Position numbers and translations under genes: made by a program | Shown: in pieces, positions 26,369-34,472 of the stretch | Numbering within the stretch: position 1 is the stretch's first letter | Layout of the letters: each line of letters opens with the position of its first letter | Assembly: GCF_021044935.1 (NCBI RefSeq) | Contig: NZ_JAJNMP010000002.1 | Location: 868,001 to 932,000 of the forward strand | Length of the DNA stretch: 64,000 nt | Reading direction: 5' to 3' | Source of the DNA: Agromyces cavernae | Lineage (GTDB): Bacteria; Actinomycetota; Actinomycetes; Actinomycetales; Microbacteriaceae | The notes under the pieces: generated by a model | Database searches by the model: none | The model's input: only the letters and a program-made list of their open reading frames with translations | Told to the model about the DNA's origin: nothing

Positions 26369-27253
26369 ATGGCCCCCCGCATCGACCCCGCACTCCCCCT
26401 CGTGTGGCGCTCGCCCGCCGAGCTGCAGCTCGGCGGGCTGACCCCGCGCGTCGTGATCCGCGACCCGGGCGCGCTCGAGACCGGGCTCGTCGCGGCGCTG
26501 CGACACGGCGCCGGCCTCTCGACCCTCCGCACGATCGGCTCGGGACTCGACGGCTCCCCCGCCGAGGTCGATCGCGTACTCGCGTTGCTCGCACCGGCGT
26601 TCGACGAGGCGACGGATGTCCCGCGCCCCGCGCCCGACCGGCGCACGGGCCGAGTCGTGGTCGACGGCGACGGCGAGGTCACCCGCCTGTTGCTCGCGAA
26701 CCTCACCGCCCTCGGCCACAACGCGGTCGGGCTCGACGACGTCGATGCCGACGACGAGGTCGCCCTCGCAGTGATCGCCGCCGCGTGGGTGATCCCGCCC
26801 GCACGGCACCTGCCGTGGTTGCGGCGCGATGTGCCGCATCTCGCCGTCGTCGACGACGAACGCGGCATCACGGTCGGGCCGCTCGTCGAACCGGGGCACG
26901 GCCCGTGCCTCCGCTGCGTCGAACTCGACCGCCGCGACGCCGACGGGGCCTGGCCCGCGATCGCTGCGCAGCTCGCGGGGCGACCCGCCCCGCACCCCGG
27001 GTTCCGCTCGGCGTTTCACGCGGCCGCGGCAGCGGCATCCGTCGTCGACGATCACCTGCGACTCGGCCGCAGCGCCGCCGGCGGGGCGTCGCTCACGCTC
27101 GCTACCGGCGCTCCCCCGTCGCTCGTGCCGCACCGACTGCACCCCGAGTGCGGCTGCCGAGCTCCTGCAGGAACCTCGACGGCTCGCGTTCGCCTCGATG
27201 CGCGCCGCCCTGGCGTGCCCAGCTCAGTTCGAGCCGACGCCGTGCCCGCGTGA
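26369..27253 (+). CDS. E1/ThiF-like (cyclodehydratase-related) zinc-cysteine protein
   Basis: This 294-residue protein matches in context and features the Rv3196-type protein between zincin-2 and UvrD2. The middle (GRVVVDGDGEVTRLLLANLTALGH) resembles the nucleotide-binding fold of E1-like and TOMM cyclodehydratase partner proteins. C180-x2-C183 (GPCLRCVELDR) and C261-x-C263 (HPECGC) form a likely zinc site. No partner peptide or azole-forming enzyme is nearby. The start ATG 26369 has CATGCT six bases before it. The last 152 bases overlap the convergent helicase gene, and the zinc-binding CGC motif lies inside that overlap. Confidence 0.8.
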   Translation: MAPRIDPALPLVWRSPAELQLGGLTPRVVIRDPGALETGLVAALRHGAGLSTLRTIGSGLDGSPAEVDRVLALLAPAFDEATDVPRPAPDRRTGRVVVDGDGEVTRLLLANLTALGHNAVGLDDVDADDEVALAVIAAAWVIPPARHLPWLRRDVPHLAVVDDERGITVGPLVEPGHGPCLRCVELDRRDADGAWPAIAAQLAGRPAPHPGFRSAFHAAAAAASVVDDHLRLGRSAAGGASLTLATGAPPSLVPHRLHPECGCRAPAGTSTARVRLDARRPGVPSSVRADAVPA

Positions 27254-28856
27254 TGCCGACGTAGAGCAGACGTCGCTCTTCGTCGATCGCGTCGAAACCC
27301 TTGGCGTAGGCGATCGGCAGCATGCCTTCGCTGAGCCCCACGAGGTACACCTCGTCCCACTCGAGGCCCTTCGCCGAGTGCAGCGTCGCGAGCGTGACGA
27401 CCGCGAGCGCCGGTTCGTGCTGCGCCTCGGCGCGCGCGCGCAGGTCGTCGGCGAACCGGCGGAAGGTCGTGCCCTCGGGCGCGTCGTCGACGAGCCGTGC
27501 GATCGCGTTGAGCGACTCCCAGCGGCTGCGCACCGCACCGGGGCCCTCGGGCGGCTGCACGCTCCAGCCGAGCGAGCGCAGCACGTCGCTCACCGACTTG
27601 AACAGGGGCTCGCCCGAGATGGTGAGGGCGGCGGCGCGCAACGCGTGCACGGCCTCGCGCACCTCGGGCTGGTCGAAGAACCTCGCGGCGCCGCGCACGC
27701 GCGAGCCCACCCCGACCTCGTCGAGGGCGCGCTCGAGGATCGCCGACTGCGAGTTCACGCGCATGAGCACGGCGATCGATTCGGGCGCCGCGCCCTCGTC
27801 GATGCGATTGCGGATGCGGGTCGCCACGCCCCTCGCCTCGGCGAGCTCGTCGGCGTAGGCGATGATGCCGGGCTCCGGGACATCCGCCCCGTTCTCGCCT
27901 TCGATCGCCGACTCGAGCCGCAGCGCGCCCGCTCGGCCTCGCATCAGCCGGTTCGCGGTGCCGACGATCTCGGCGGTCGATCGGTAGTTGCGCTCAAGCC
28001 GCACGACCGTGGCGTCGGCGTAGCGCCGCTCGAACCCGAGCAGGTACTCCGAGCTCGCACCCGCGAACGAGTAGATCGTCTGGCTCGCGTCACCCACGAC
28101 GCAGAGGTCGTCGCGATCGCCCAGCCACAGCTCGAGCAACTGCTGCTGCACGGGCGAGACGTCCTGGTACTCGTCGACGATGAAGTGGCGGTAGCTCTCG
28201 CGCACGTGCATGGCGACAGATGCCTCGGACTCGATCATTCCCGCGGTCGCGAGCAGCACGTCCTCGAAGTCGAGCATGCGCCGTTCGTCCTTCAGCTGCT
28301 CGTAGGCCTCGACGAGCGCGAGGAACTGGTCGGGCGTGAGCTTGCCGGGCGCGCCGCGCGTCGCGAGTCTCGCGTCGAAGGCCTCGCGGCCGCGCCCGCT
28401 CACCTTGCGCCACTCGATCTCGGCCGCGACGTCGCGCAACGTAGGCAAGTCGACCCTGAGGCGCGCGCGCTCGGCGGCCTGGCCGAGCAGGCGTCCCTTG
28501 TACTCGAGCACCCGCGGCGCCGAGCCGCCCGCGACAATCGGCCAGAAGTGGTTGAGTTGCGCGAGCGCCGCTGCGTGGAACGTGCGTGCCTGCACGGCAC
28601 CCGCGCCGAGTCGGCCCAGACGCGCGCGGAGTTCGGCGGCCGCACGCGCGGTGAACGTCAGCGCCATGACCCGGCCCGGGTCGTACGAACCCGACGCGAC
28701 TCCGTAGGCGATGCGATGCGTGATCGCCCGGGTCTTTCCGGTGCCCGCGCCGGCGAGCACGCACACCGGGCCGTTCAGCGCCTCGGCGACGACGCGCTGC
28801 TCGTCATCGAGCGCCGCGAGCAGCGGATCGTCGACCGTCGTCACGACGTCGGCCAT
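27102..28856 (-). CDS. uvrD2: UvrD/Rep-family ATP-dependent DNA helicase (UvrD2-like)
   Basis: A 584-residue superfamily 1A helicase. The order of motifs is Walker A LAGAGTGKT (34-42), motif Ia ALTFTARAAAEL, motif II FIVDEYQDVS, motif III DASQTIYSFAGAS, motif IV ERNYRST, motif V LATLHSAKGLEWDEV and motif VI YVGITRARRRL. It stops soon after motif VI, so the HRDC domain and C-terminal cysteine module known in mycobacterial UvrD2 are absent. ATG 28856 lies inside the end of nudC (16-nt overlap), so the two form an operon. Position matches Rv3198c. Confidence 0.9.
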   Translation of the reverse strand: MADVVTTVDDPLLAALDDEQRVVAEALNGPVCVLAGAGTGKTRAITHRIAYGVASGSYDPGRVMALTFTARAAAELRARLGRLGAGAVQARTFHAAALAQLNHFWPIVAGGSAPRVLEYKGRLLGQAAERARLRVDLPTLRDVAAEIEWRKVSGRGREAFDARLATRGAPGKLTPDQFLALVEAYEQLKDERRMLDFEDVLLATAGMIESEASVAMHVRESYRHFIVDEYQDVSPVQQQLLELWLGDRDDLCVVGDASQTIYSFAGASSEYLLGFERRYADATVVRLERNYRSTAEIVGTANRLMRGRAGALRLESAIEGENGADVPEPGIIAYADELAEARGVATRIRNRIDEGAAPESIAVLMRVNSQSAILERALDEVGVGSRVRGAARFFDQPEVREAVHALRAAALTISGEPLFKSVSDVLRSLGWSVQPPEGPGAVRSRWESLNAIARLVDDAPEGTTFRRFADDLRARAEAQHEPALAVVTLATLHSAKGLEWDEVYLVGLSEGMLPIAYAKGFDAIDEERRLLYVGITRARRRLELSWARQGGAHRGEREPSRFLQELGSRTRGAVGAARATGERR

Positions 28857-29797
28857 GCAGGCAGGCGCCCCTCGGGGTCGATGGGGCCGCCGTACCAGCG
28901 TTCGATGAGCCAGCGCGCGATCGACGTCTCGCCAGGCAGCACGACGCCGCCGTACGCCGCGGTGATCTCGTTGCGGGTGAACCAACGCAGCTCGAGGATC
29001 TCGTCGCCGTCGGGCTTGGCGGCTGCAGGATCGACGCCGGGTGCCAGGCGCGCCGTGAACCCCAGCATGAGGCTCGCGGGCAGCGGCCACGGCTGCGAGG
29101 CGACGTACTCGACGCGATCGACGTGCAGACCCGCCTCTTCGCCGATCTCGCGGACGACCGCGGACTCGAGCGACTCGCCCGGCTCGACGAATCCCGCCAG
29201 CAGCGAGAAACGGCGCTGCTCCCACAGCGCGTTCGAGCCGAGCAGGAGCCGGTCGTCGTCGTCGGTGACGATCACGATGACCGCGGGATCGGTGCGCGGG
29301 AAGAGGAGGTTGCCGTCGCGTTCGCAGCGCCGCGCCCAGCCGGCCTGCACGGGCTGGGTCGCCGCGCCGCAGCGCGGACAGAACGCGTGGCCGGCGTGCC
29401 AGTTCGCGAGGGCGATCGCTTCGACGGCGAGGCCGGTGTGGTTCGCGGGCAGCACCGGCGCCGCGGCGCGCAGCCCCTGCCAGTGAGCGGCCTCGGGCTC
29501 GATGAGGTCGGCCGATGCCTCGTCGAAGACGCGGAGCTCGACAGGCGTGTCGCCGTCGCGACCCAGATAGGAGCGCAGCGTCGGTTCAGGCAGGTCGGCG
29601 GGATGCCGCAGCTCGAGAGCGGGCTCCGATCCCTCGACGCGCTCGGCGAGCAGCACGCGGTGACCGCGCACCGCGACCACGCGCGCGGTCGGATCGGCGT
29701 CGAACCGAGCGGCGAACGTCGGGTCGTCGCGCTCGGCCGCGTCTCGATCGATGACGGCGCGAGCGAACGGCGGCGCCGACAGGTCGGGATCGGTCAC
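28841..29797 (-). CDS. nudC: NAD(+) diphosphatase NudC (RNA deNADding / NADH pyrophosphatase)
   Basis: A 318-residue Nudix hydrolase that splits NAD(H) to NMN(H) and AMP and can remove NAD caps from RNA. The Nudix box GFVEPGESLESAVVREIGEE is complete, and SQPWPLPAS is the NADH-pyrophosphatase signature. The zinc ribbon reads C140-x2-C143-x14-C158-x2-D161, so the fourth cysteine is Asp. The N-terminal domain is the poorly conserved NudC type. GTG 29797 is the start, with GAAGGGTG close upstream. It overlaps uvrD2, as in Rv3199c-Rv3198c. Confidence 0.93.
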   Translation of the reverse strand: MTDPDLSAPPFARAVIDRDAAERDDPTFAARFDADPTARVVAVRGHRVLLAERVEGSEPALELRHPADLPEPTLRSYLGRDGDTPVELRVFDEASADLIEPEAAHWQGLRAAAPVLPANHTGLAVEAIALANWHAGHAFCPRCGAATQPVQAGWARRCERDGNLLFPRTDPAVIVIVTDDDDRLLLGSNALWEQRRFSLLAGFVEPGESLESAVVREIGEEAGLHVDRVEYVASQPWPLPASLMLGFTARLAPGVDPAAAKPDGDEILELRWFTRNEITAAYGGVVLPGETSIARWLIERWYGGPIDPEGRLPAWPTS

Positions 29798-29870
29798 AGT
29801 GCACCCTTCGCGGCTCGATGCGGTGTCGGCCCGAACGCGTGGCGGTCGCCCGAAGCCGGAGATGCCTGCT

Positions 29871-29876
29871 TAAGCT
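29871..29876 (+). promoter_or_regulatory. -10 box, leaderless promoter of the APH-fold gene
   Basis: TAAGCT is followed by seven bases (gtgtgcc) and ATG at 29884. Confidence 0.5.
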
Positions 29877-29883
29877 GTGTGCC

Positions 29884-31170
29884 ATGGCCAGACCTCCTCT
29901 CACCTTAGCCGCGTTGGCCACGGCGGCAGTGCCCGGCCTCGAGGTGCGCGCCGCCCGCGCGCACACCCGGCGCAGCCACGGGGCGTTCGACGCGGTCGAG
30001 TTCCACACGACCGACGACCGGCACCTGCTCATCCGGGTGCCGCGCTCGCAGACCGCCGAGACCGAGCAATCGGCCGACCTCGTCGCCCTTCGTGCGATGA
30101 CCCCCGGAATCCGCTCCAGACTGGCGTTCCGCGTCCCCGCCTTCGTCGGCCAGGCCCCCATCGACGGCACCCGTGGCGTCGTCACCGAGTTCATTCCCGG
30201 CGCAGTGCTGGGTGCCGACGAGCTGACGGCGCACGACCGGCTCGCGGCATCCGTCGGTCTCGCCGTCGCGGCGATCCACTCGCTGCCGACCGGATTCATC
30301 GCCGACGCCGGGCTGCCCCGCCAGACGGCCGAGCAGGCGCGCGACGCGGTCGTCGAACTCGTCGGCCGGGCGGCCGACACGGGTCGCCTGCCGGCCGCGA
30401 TCCTGCGCCGTTGGGAGGAGGCGACCGACGACGCCGCACTCTGGCGTTTCCGTCCGACGGTTGTGAACGGCGCGCTCACGGCCGACTCGATCGTCGTCGA
30501 CGGCGACACCGTCAGCGGGGTGCTCGGCTGGGCGGCGCTCGCCGAGAGCGACCCCGCCCGCGACCTGCACTGGCTGCTCACGTCGCGCGGCCAGGCGGCC
30601 GAGGCGGCGCTGGCCGCGTACGTCGGCGCACGCAACGGGGGCGCCGATTCGCACCTCCCGCAGCGCGCCCTGCTGTACGGAGAGCTCGAGCTCGCCCGCT
30701 GGCTGCTGCACGGCGTCGACGCCCGAGATGACGCCATCGTCGAAGACGCGGTCGGCCTGCTCGACGGACTCGTCGAGAGTGTTCACGACCGGTCGAGCGA
30801 GCCGCTGTCGCCCGAGACCGGACCGATCCTCGCCGTCGACGACGTCGAACGGATGCTCGACGAGACGCCTCACGACCGGCTCGCCCGCGAGCGCGGCGGC
30901 GCACTGTTGACCGACAGCTACGACGTCTCGGAGTTCGAACGCCACGCGGCGGGCGAGCGGCCGACCCCGCCGATGGACGCGACCGCGCCCATTCCGCTCG
31001 ACCTGAGCGACTGGGGCGACGCGGCGCCGGTTCGACCCGCCGATCGAAGGGTGGGTGCCGATCGCACGGCGGACCGGGCGACCGGCGATGATCAGGCCGT
31101 GGCCGACGACCCGTCGGATGCCGCCGTCTCGACCGACGACCACGCTCGGCGCAACGCTGCCTCGTCGTAG
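29884..31170 (+). CDS. APH-fold protein, probable pseudokinase (macrolide phosphotransferase-like)
   Basis: A 428-residue protein whose first 310 residues follow the aminoglycoside/macrolide phosphotransferase fold (LLIRVPRS, GVVTEFIPGAVL, AAIHSLPTGFI, SDPARDLHWLL). The catalytic HGDxxxxN loop reads N195-G196-A197-L-T-A-D-S202, and the metal-binding I-D-W motif reads L214-G215-W216. With both catalytic Asp residues missing, phosphotransfer is unlikely, so antibiotic inactivation should not be inferred. A disordered acidic tail follows (about 330-428). Its 3' end overlaps convergent adnB by 79 bases. It sits between DNA-repair genes, where a nucleotide-binding or scaffold role is possible. Confidence 0.85.
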   Translation: MARPPLTLAALATAAVPGLEVRAARAHTRRSHGAFDAVEFHTTDDRHLLIRVPRSQTAETEQSADLVALRAMTPGIRSRLAFRVPAFVGQAPIDGTRGVVTEFIPGAVLGADELTAHDRLAASVGLAVAAIHSLPTGFIADAGLPRQTAEQARDAVVELVGRAADTGRLPAAILRRWEEATDDAALWRFRPTVVNGALTADSIVVDGDTVSGVLGWAALAESDPARDLHWLLTSRGQAAEAALAAYVGARNGGADSHLPQRALLYGELELARWLLHGVDARDDAIVEDAVGLLDGLVESVHDRSSEPLSPETGPILAVDDVERMLDETPHDRLARERGGALLTDSYDVSEFERHAAGERPTPPMDATAPIPLDLSDWGDAAPVRPADRRVGADRTADRATGDDQAVADDPSDAAVSTDDHARRNAASS

Positions 31171-34100
31171 AGCCCGTCGGGCCTGATGACGCGGTCGTCC
31201 TCGACGAAGTAGAACACGGCGTCGACCGACTCGGGGTCGATGCCGGCCCAACTCGCGTACGCCAGCCGGTAGAGCGCGAGCTGCGTCTGCTTGAGCTCGA
31301 GGTCTCGAGCGTCGCGCGGCGACTTTCCGGTCTTCCAGTCGACGACCTGCACACGGATGCCCCGTGCCGCGAGTTCGCTCTCGGGATCGACATCGTACAC
31401 GGCGTCGAGCTTGCACACGAAGACGTTCGCGCCGATCGGCAGGTGGAGCTCGAGTTCGACGGCCCGCGGCCTGCGACGGCCCCACTCGGAGGCGGCGAAC
31501 GTGGCCTGCAGCGCACGCAGCCGCTCAGGCGAGGCATCGTCGACCACGGTGCCGCGCCCATCGCCGAGGTCGCCGGTGCCGAACCCGGCGGCGGTGGTGC
31601 CGGTGCCGGTGCCGGCGACGGAGCCGAGATCCAGGCCGGTGCCGAGAGCGAGACCGAGACCGAACGGGTCGAGCTGGTCGAGGTCGTCGAGCGCCGATGC
31701 CGCTCCCTCTCCGGTCGAGCGGTGCTCGACCCAATCGTGGAAGAGCGTGCCGACGCGGGTGGCCCGGAACGGCCGCTGCGGCATCGGCCGGCGCAGCGCA
31801 GCGCCCACCGCGGCAGGGTCGTCGACGTAGTCCTTGAACCGCGACGCCGGCACCCGGGCGGGGATCTCGATGACCGGGTCGCCCTCGTCGCGGCGACGAC
31901 GCTCTTCGAGGAGCAGCCGCAGGTGCTCGGCGAGTCGTGGCCCGATGCCCGACCCGCTCGGCAGTTCGGCCGCGGCGCGCACGGCATCGGCGGCGGCCAC
32001 GACCGCCGTGCGTCGTGCTCCGAGCGGGTCGAGCGGCCAGCGCGGGCGCTCGCCGAGATCGCCGCGGGGGTTCTCGTCGTCGCTCGGTGCGGTCGGCAGG
32101 ACGTCGACCGGGATGATGCCCGCCTGCGCGAGCTCACGCAGGAACGGGCTGGGTAGTCGGGGTGCCTTCTGGGTCGACCACCACGATCCGGTGAGCAGGA
32201 GCTCGCCGCGAGCACGGGTGAGGGCGACGTAGGCGAGCCGCCGCTCTTCATCGGCGTGCCGCTCGCGGTTCTCCTCGGCGAACGCCGAGACCGCCTGGTC
32301 GAACTCGGCCTGGCTCTGCACGCCGCGCCACTGCAGTTCGGGCAGTTCGTCGGCATCGCCCTTGAACTCGTTCGGCAGCTCGCCGAACGCCAGCCAGCCC
32401 TTCGCGGAGCGCGGCTTGGACGGCAGCTCGGCGTCGACGAGCCGCGGAATGGCGACGAGATCCCACTCGAGTCCCTTGGAGCCGTGGATCGAGAGCACCT
32501 GCACGGCACCCGGTTCGGGTTCGTCTTGACGAGGTGCGAGGCGGTCGCGCTGCTCGGCCTCCGTGAGCCAGCCGAGGAAGGCACCGAGCGTGGGATGCTC
32601 GGCCACGTCAACGAACGCCGACAGGAGCTCGTCGAACGCCTCGAGGCTCGGGCCGGCAAGCGGCTGCGCGGCATTCGCGGCGACCTCGATGTCGAGGAGC
32701 AGCTCCTGCTGCACGAGACTCACGAAGTCGACGAGGCCGAGACCCGCGCGGCGGCGCAGGGACTGCAGCTGCGCGCCGGCGCGCCGCATGCGGGCGAGGC
32801 CGATCGCGCTGAAGTCGCGAAGTGCCGAGTGCGTGTCGGGGGCGTTCAGCAGGAAGTCGAGTGCGTCGACGATCGAGGGCGACTCGTCGGCGGCGATCGA
32901 GGCCCGCAGGCCGGCGCGCACGTCGTCGCCCAGGCGACGCGTGGAGAGGTCGCGGTCGACGAGCCACTTCGCGAGGCCGTGCAGCGCCGCGAGATCGGCA
33001 GGTCCTATGCGCCACCGGGCGCCTCCGAGCACGCGCACGAGTTCGGAACCGGCGGTCGGGTCGTGCAGCACGCGCAACGCGCACACCAGATCGGCGATGA
33101 CCGGCTGGTCGAGCAGCCCGGCCATGCCGAGCACGTGCACGGGCACGCCACGCGCTCGCAGCGACGCGGTGAAGACGGCGACGTTCGCGAAGGTGCGACA
33201 GAGCAGCGCACCGGTCGCACCGTCGCCCGCGCCGCGCCCCAACCGCCGCGCGAACCAGTCGGCGACGCGATCGGCCTCGTCTTCCACGGTCTCGGCCCAG
33301 ACGACGTCGAGCCGGCCTGGGCCGGCGAAGGGCGACGCGCTGAGCGGCGCCTTGGGGATCCCCGCGTCGAGCGAGGCGATGAGCACGTTCGCCGCGTCGA
33401 GCACGATGCGCGGGTTGCGCCAGCTGGTGGACAGGTCGTACACGCTCGCCGGCGCCTGTCGTGCGAAGTCACGCCCGAAGCGGGCGAGGTTCGCGGCGCT
33501 CGCGCCCCGCCAGCCGTAGATCGACTGGTCGGGGTCGCCGACCGCCATCACCGGCTGGTCGGCGAACAGCGTCGAGAGCAGTCGCGTCTGCACGACGCTC
33601 GTGTCCTGGTACTCGTCGAGCAGCACGGTTCGATACCGCTCGCGGTGCGCCGCCACGACCTCGGGGTGCCGTTGGCAGATCGCGAGCGCGAGCGCGATCT
33701 GGTCGGAGAACTCGACGTAACCGCGTTGCTGCTTCGCCGCAGCGTAGGCGTCTGCCAGCTCGAGCAGCGGCGGCAGGGCGTCGACGACGCCGAGGGCGTC
33801 GACGAACGAGGCGAAATCGGTGCGCTTGCGCGGCGCCTCGATCGGCAGGCCACGCATCTGCAGGAAGTCGCGTGCCATCGCCCGCACGTCGCGGCTGTCG
33901 GCGACGTTCTCGGCGAGCGACCGGCTGAGCGAGAGGACTGCACCCGTGATGCGGTCGAGCGTCGCGTCGAGTTCGACGAGCCGAGGGTCCGTCGATGCGA
34001 CGACGACCGATCGGGCCAACTGCCAGGCGGATGCCTCGCCGAGCACCGCCGCGTCGGGCTCACGCCCGATGAGCATCGCGTGCTCGCGGTAGATCGAGCT

Positions 34101-34472
34101 CGCGAAGGCGTTGTAGGTACCGACCGACGCGGACTCGAGCGGATCGAGCGAGACGTCGGCGATGCCCTCGTCGACGAGTTGCGCCACGCGCTGGCGTACG
34201 CGGTCGGCGAGTTCGGCCGCGGCCTTGCGCGTGAAGGTCAGCCCGAGCACCTCGGGCACGTCGACGTGGCCGTTCGCGAGCAGCCAGACGACGCGGTTCG
34301 CCATGGTCTCGGTCTTGCCACTGCCGGCCCCCGCGACCACGATGCTCTGGCCGCGTGGGTCGGCCTCGATCACGGCGCGTTGCTCGGGGGTGGGCGCGTG
34401 CAACCCGAGCCGCGTGGCGATCTCGAGCGCGCTGAGGACCGTGGGCGTCGCGGCCGCGCTCGCACCGCTCAC
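31092..34472 (-). CDS. adnB: AdnB-like helicase-nuclease subunit
   Basis: A 1126-residue UvrD-type motor fused to a RecB-like nuclease, matching AdnB (Rv3201c) of the AdnAB complex that resects double-strand breaks. The motor shows HAPTPEQRAVIEADPRG, Walker A VAGAGSGKTETMA, motif II LLDEYQDTS, motif III GDPDQSIYGWRGAS and VLSIHGSKGLEWD. The nuclease shows GTLFHDWVEHR, VQVVDWKTGKSP and QTQLALYRLAYA. A Gly/Thr-rich linker (about 945-970) lies within the nuclease half. GTG 34472 overlaps the adnA stop by 4 nt (GTGA). The frame stays open upstream over adnA, but that part has no family similarity. Confidence 0.93.
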   Translation of the reverse strand: MSGASAAATPTVLSALEIATRLGLHAPTPEQRAVIEADPRGQSIVVAGAGSGKTETMANRVVWLLANGHVDVPEVLGLTFTRKAAAELADRVRQRVAQLVDEGIADVSLDPLESASVGTYNAFASSIYREHAMLIGREPDAAVLGEASAWQLARSVVVASTDPRLVELDATLDRITGAVLSLSRSLAENVADSRDVRAMARDFLQMRGLPIEAPRKRTDFASFVDALGVVDALPPLLELADAYAAAKQQRGYVEFSDQIALALAICQRHPEVVAAHRERYRTVLLDEYQDTSVVQTRLLSTLFADQPVMAVGDPDQSIYGWRGASAANLARFGRDFARQAPASVYDLSTSWRNPRIVLDAANVLIASLDAGIPKAPLSASPFAGPGRLDVVWAETVEDEADRVADWFARRLGRGAGDGATGALLCRTFANVAVFTASLRARGVPVHVLGMAGLLDQPVIADLVCALRVLHDPTAGSELVRVLGGARWRIGPADLAALHGLAKWLVDRDLSTRRLGDDVRAGLRASIAADESPSIVDALDFLLNAPDTHSALRDFSAIGLARMRRAGAQLQSLRRRAGLGLVDFVSLVQQELLLDIEVAANAAQPLAGPSLEAFDELLSAFVDVAEHPTLGAFLGWLTEAEQRDRLAPRQDEPEPGAVQVLSIHGSKGLEWDLVAIPRLVDAELPSKPRSAKGWLAFGELPNEFKGDADELPELQWRGVQSQAEFDQAVSAFAEENRERHADEERRLAYVALTRARGELLLTGSWWSTQKAPRLPSPFLRELAQAGIIPVDVLPTAPSDDENPRGDLGERPRWPLDPLGARRTAVVAAADAVRAAAELPSGSGIGPRLAEHLRLLLEERRRRDEGDPVIEIPARVPASRFKDYVDDPAAVGAALRRPMPQRPFRATRVGTLFHDWVEHRSTGEGAASALDDLDQLDPFGLGLALGTGLDLGSVAGTGTGTTAAGFGTGDLGDGRGTVVDDASPERLRALQATFAASEWGRRRPRAVELELHLPIGANVFVCKLDAVYDVDPESELAARGIRVQVVDWKTGKSPRDARDLELKQTQLALYRLAYASWAGIDPESVDAVFYFVEDDRVIRPDGLYDEAALRRAWSSVETAASDGSSATA

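Noticed and set aside
26369..27253. Thiazole/oxazole-modified peptide (TOMM) biosynthesis cluster
   Set aside because: There is an E1-like protein only; no YcaO protein, dehydrogenase or precursor peptide is nearby, and the gene sits in a conserved housekeeping neighbourhood.
29884..31170. Macrolide 2'-phosphotransferase resistance gene
   Set aside because: Catalytic HGD and IDW residues are missing, so a resistance call is not justified.
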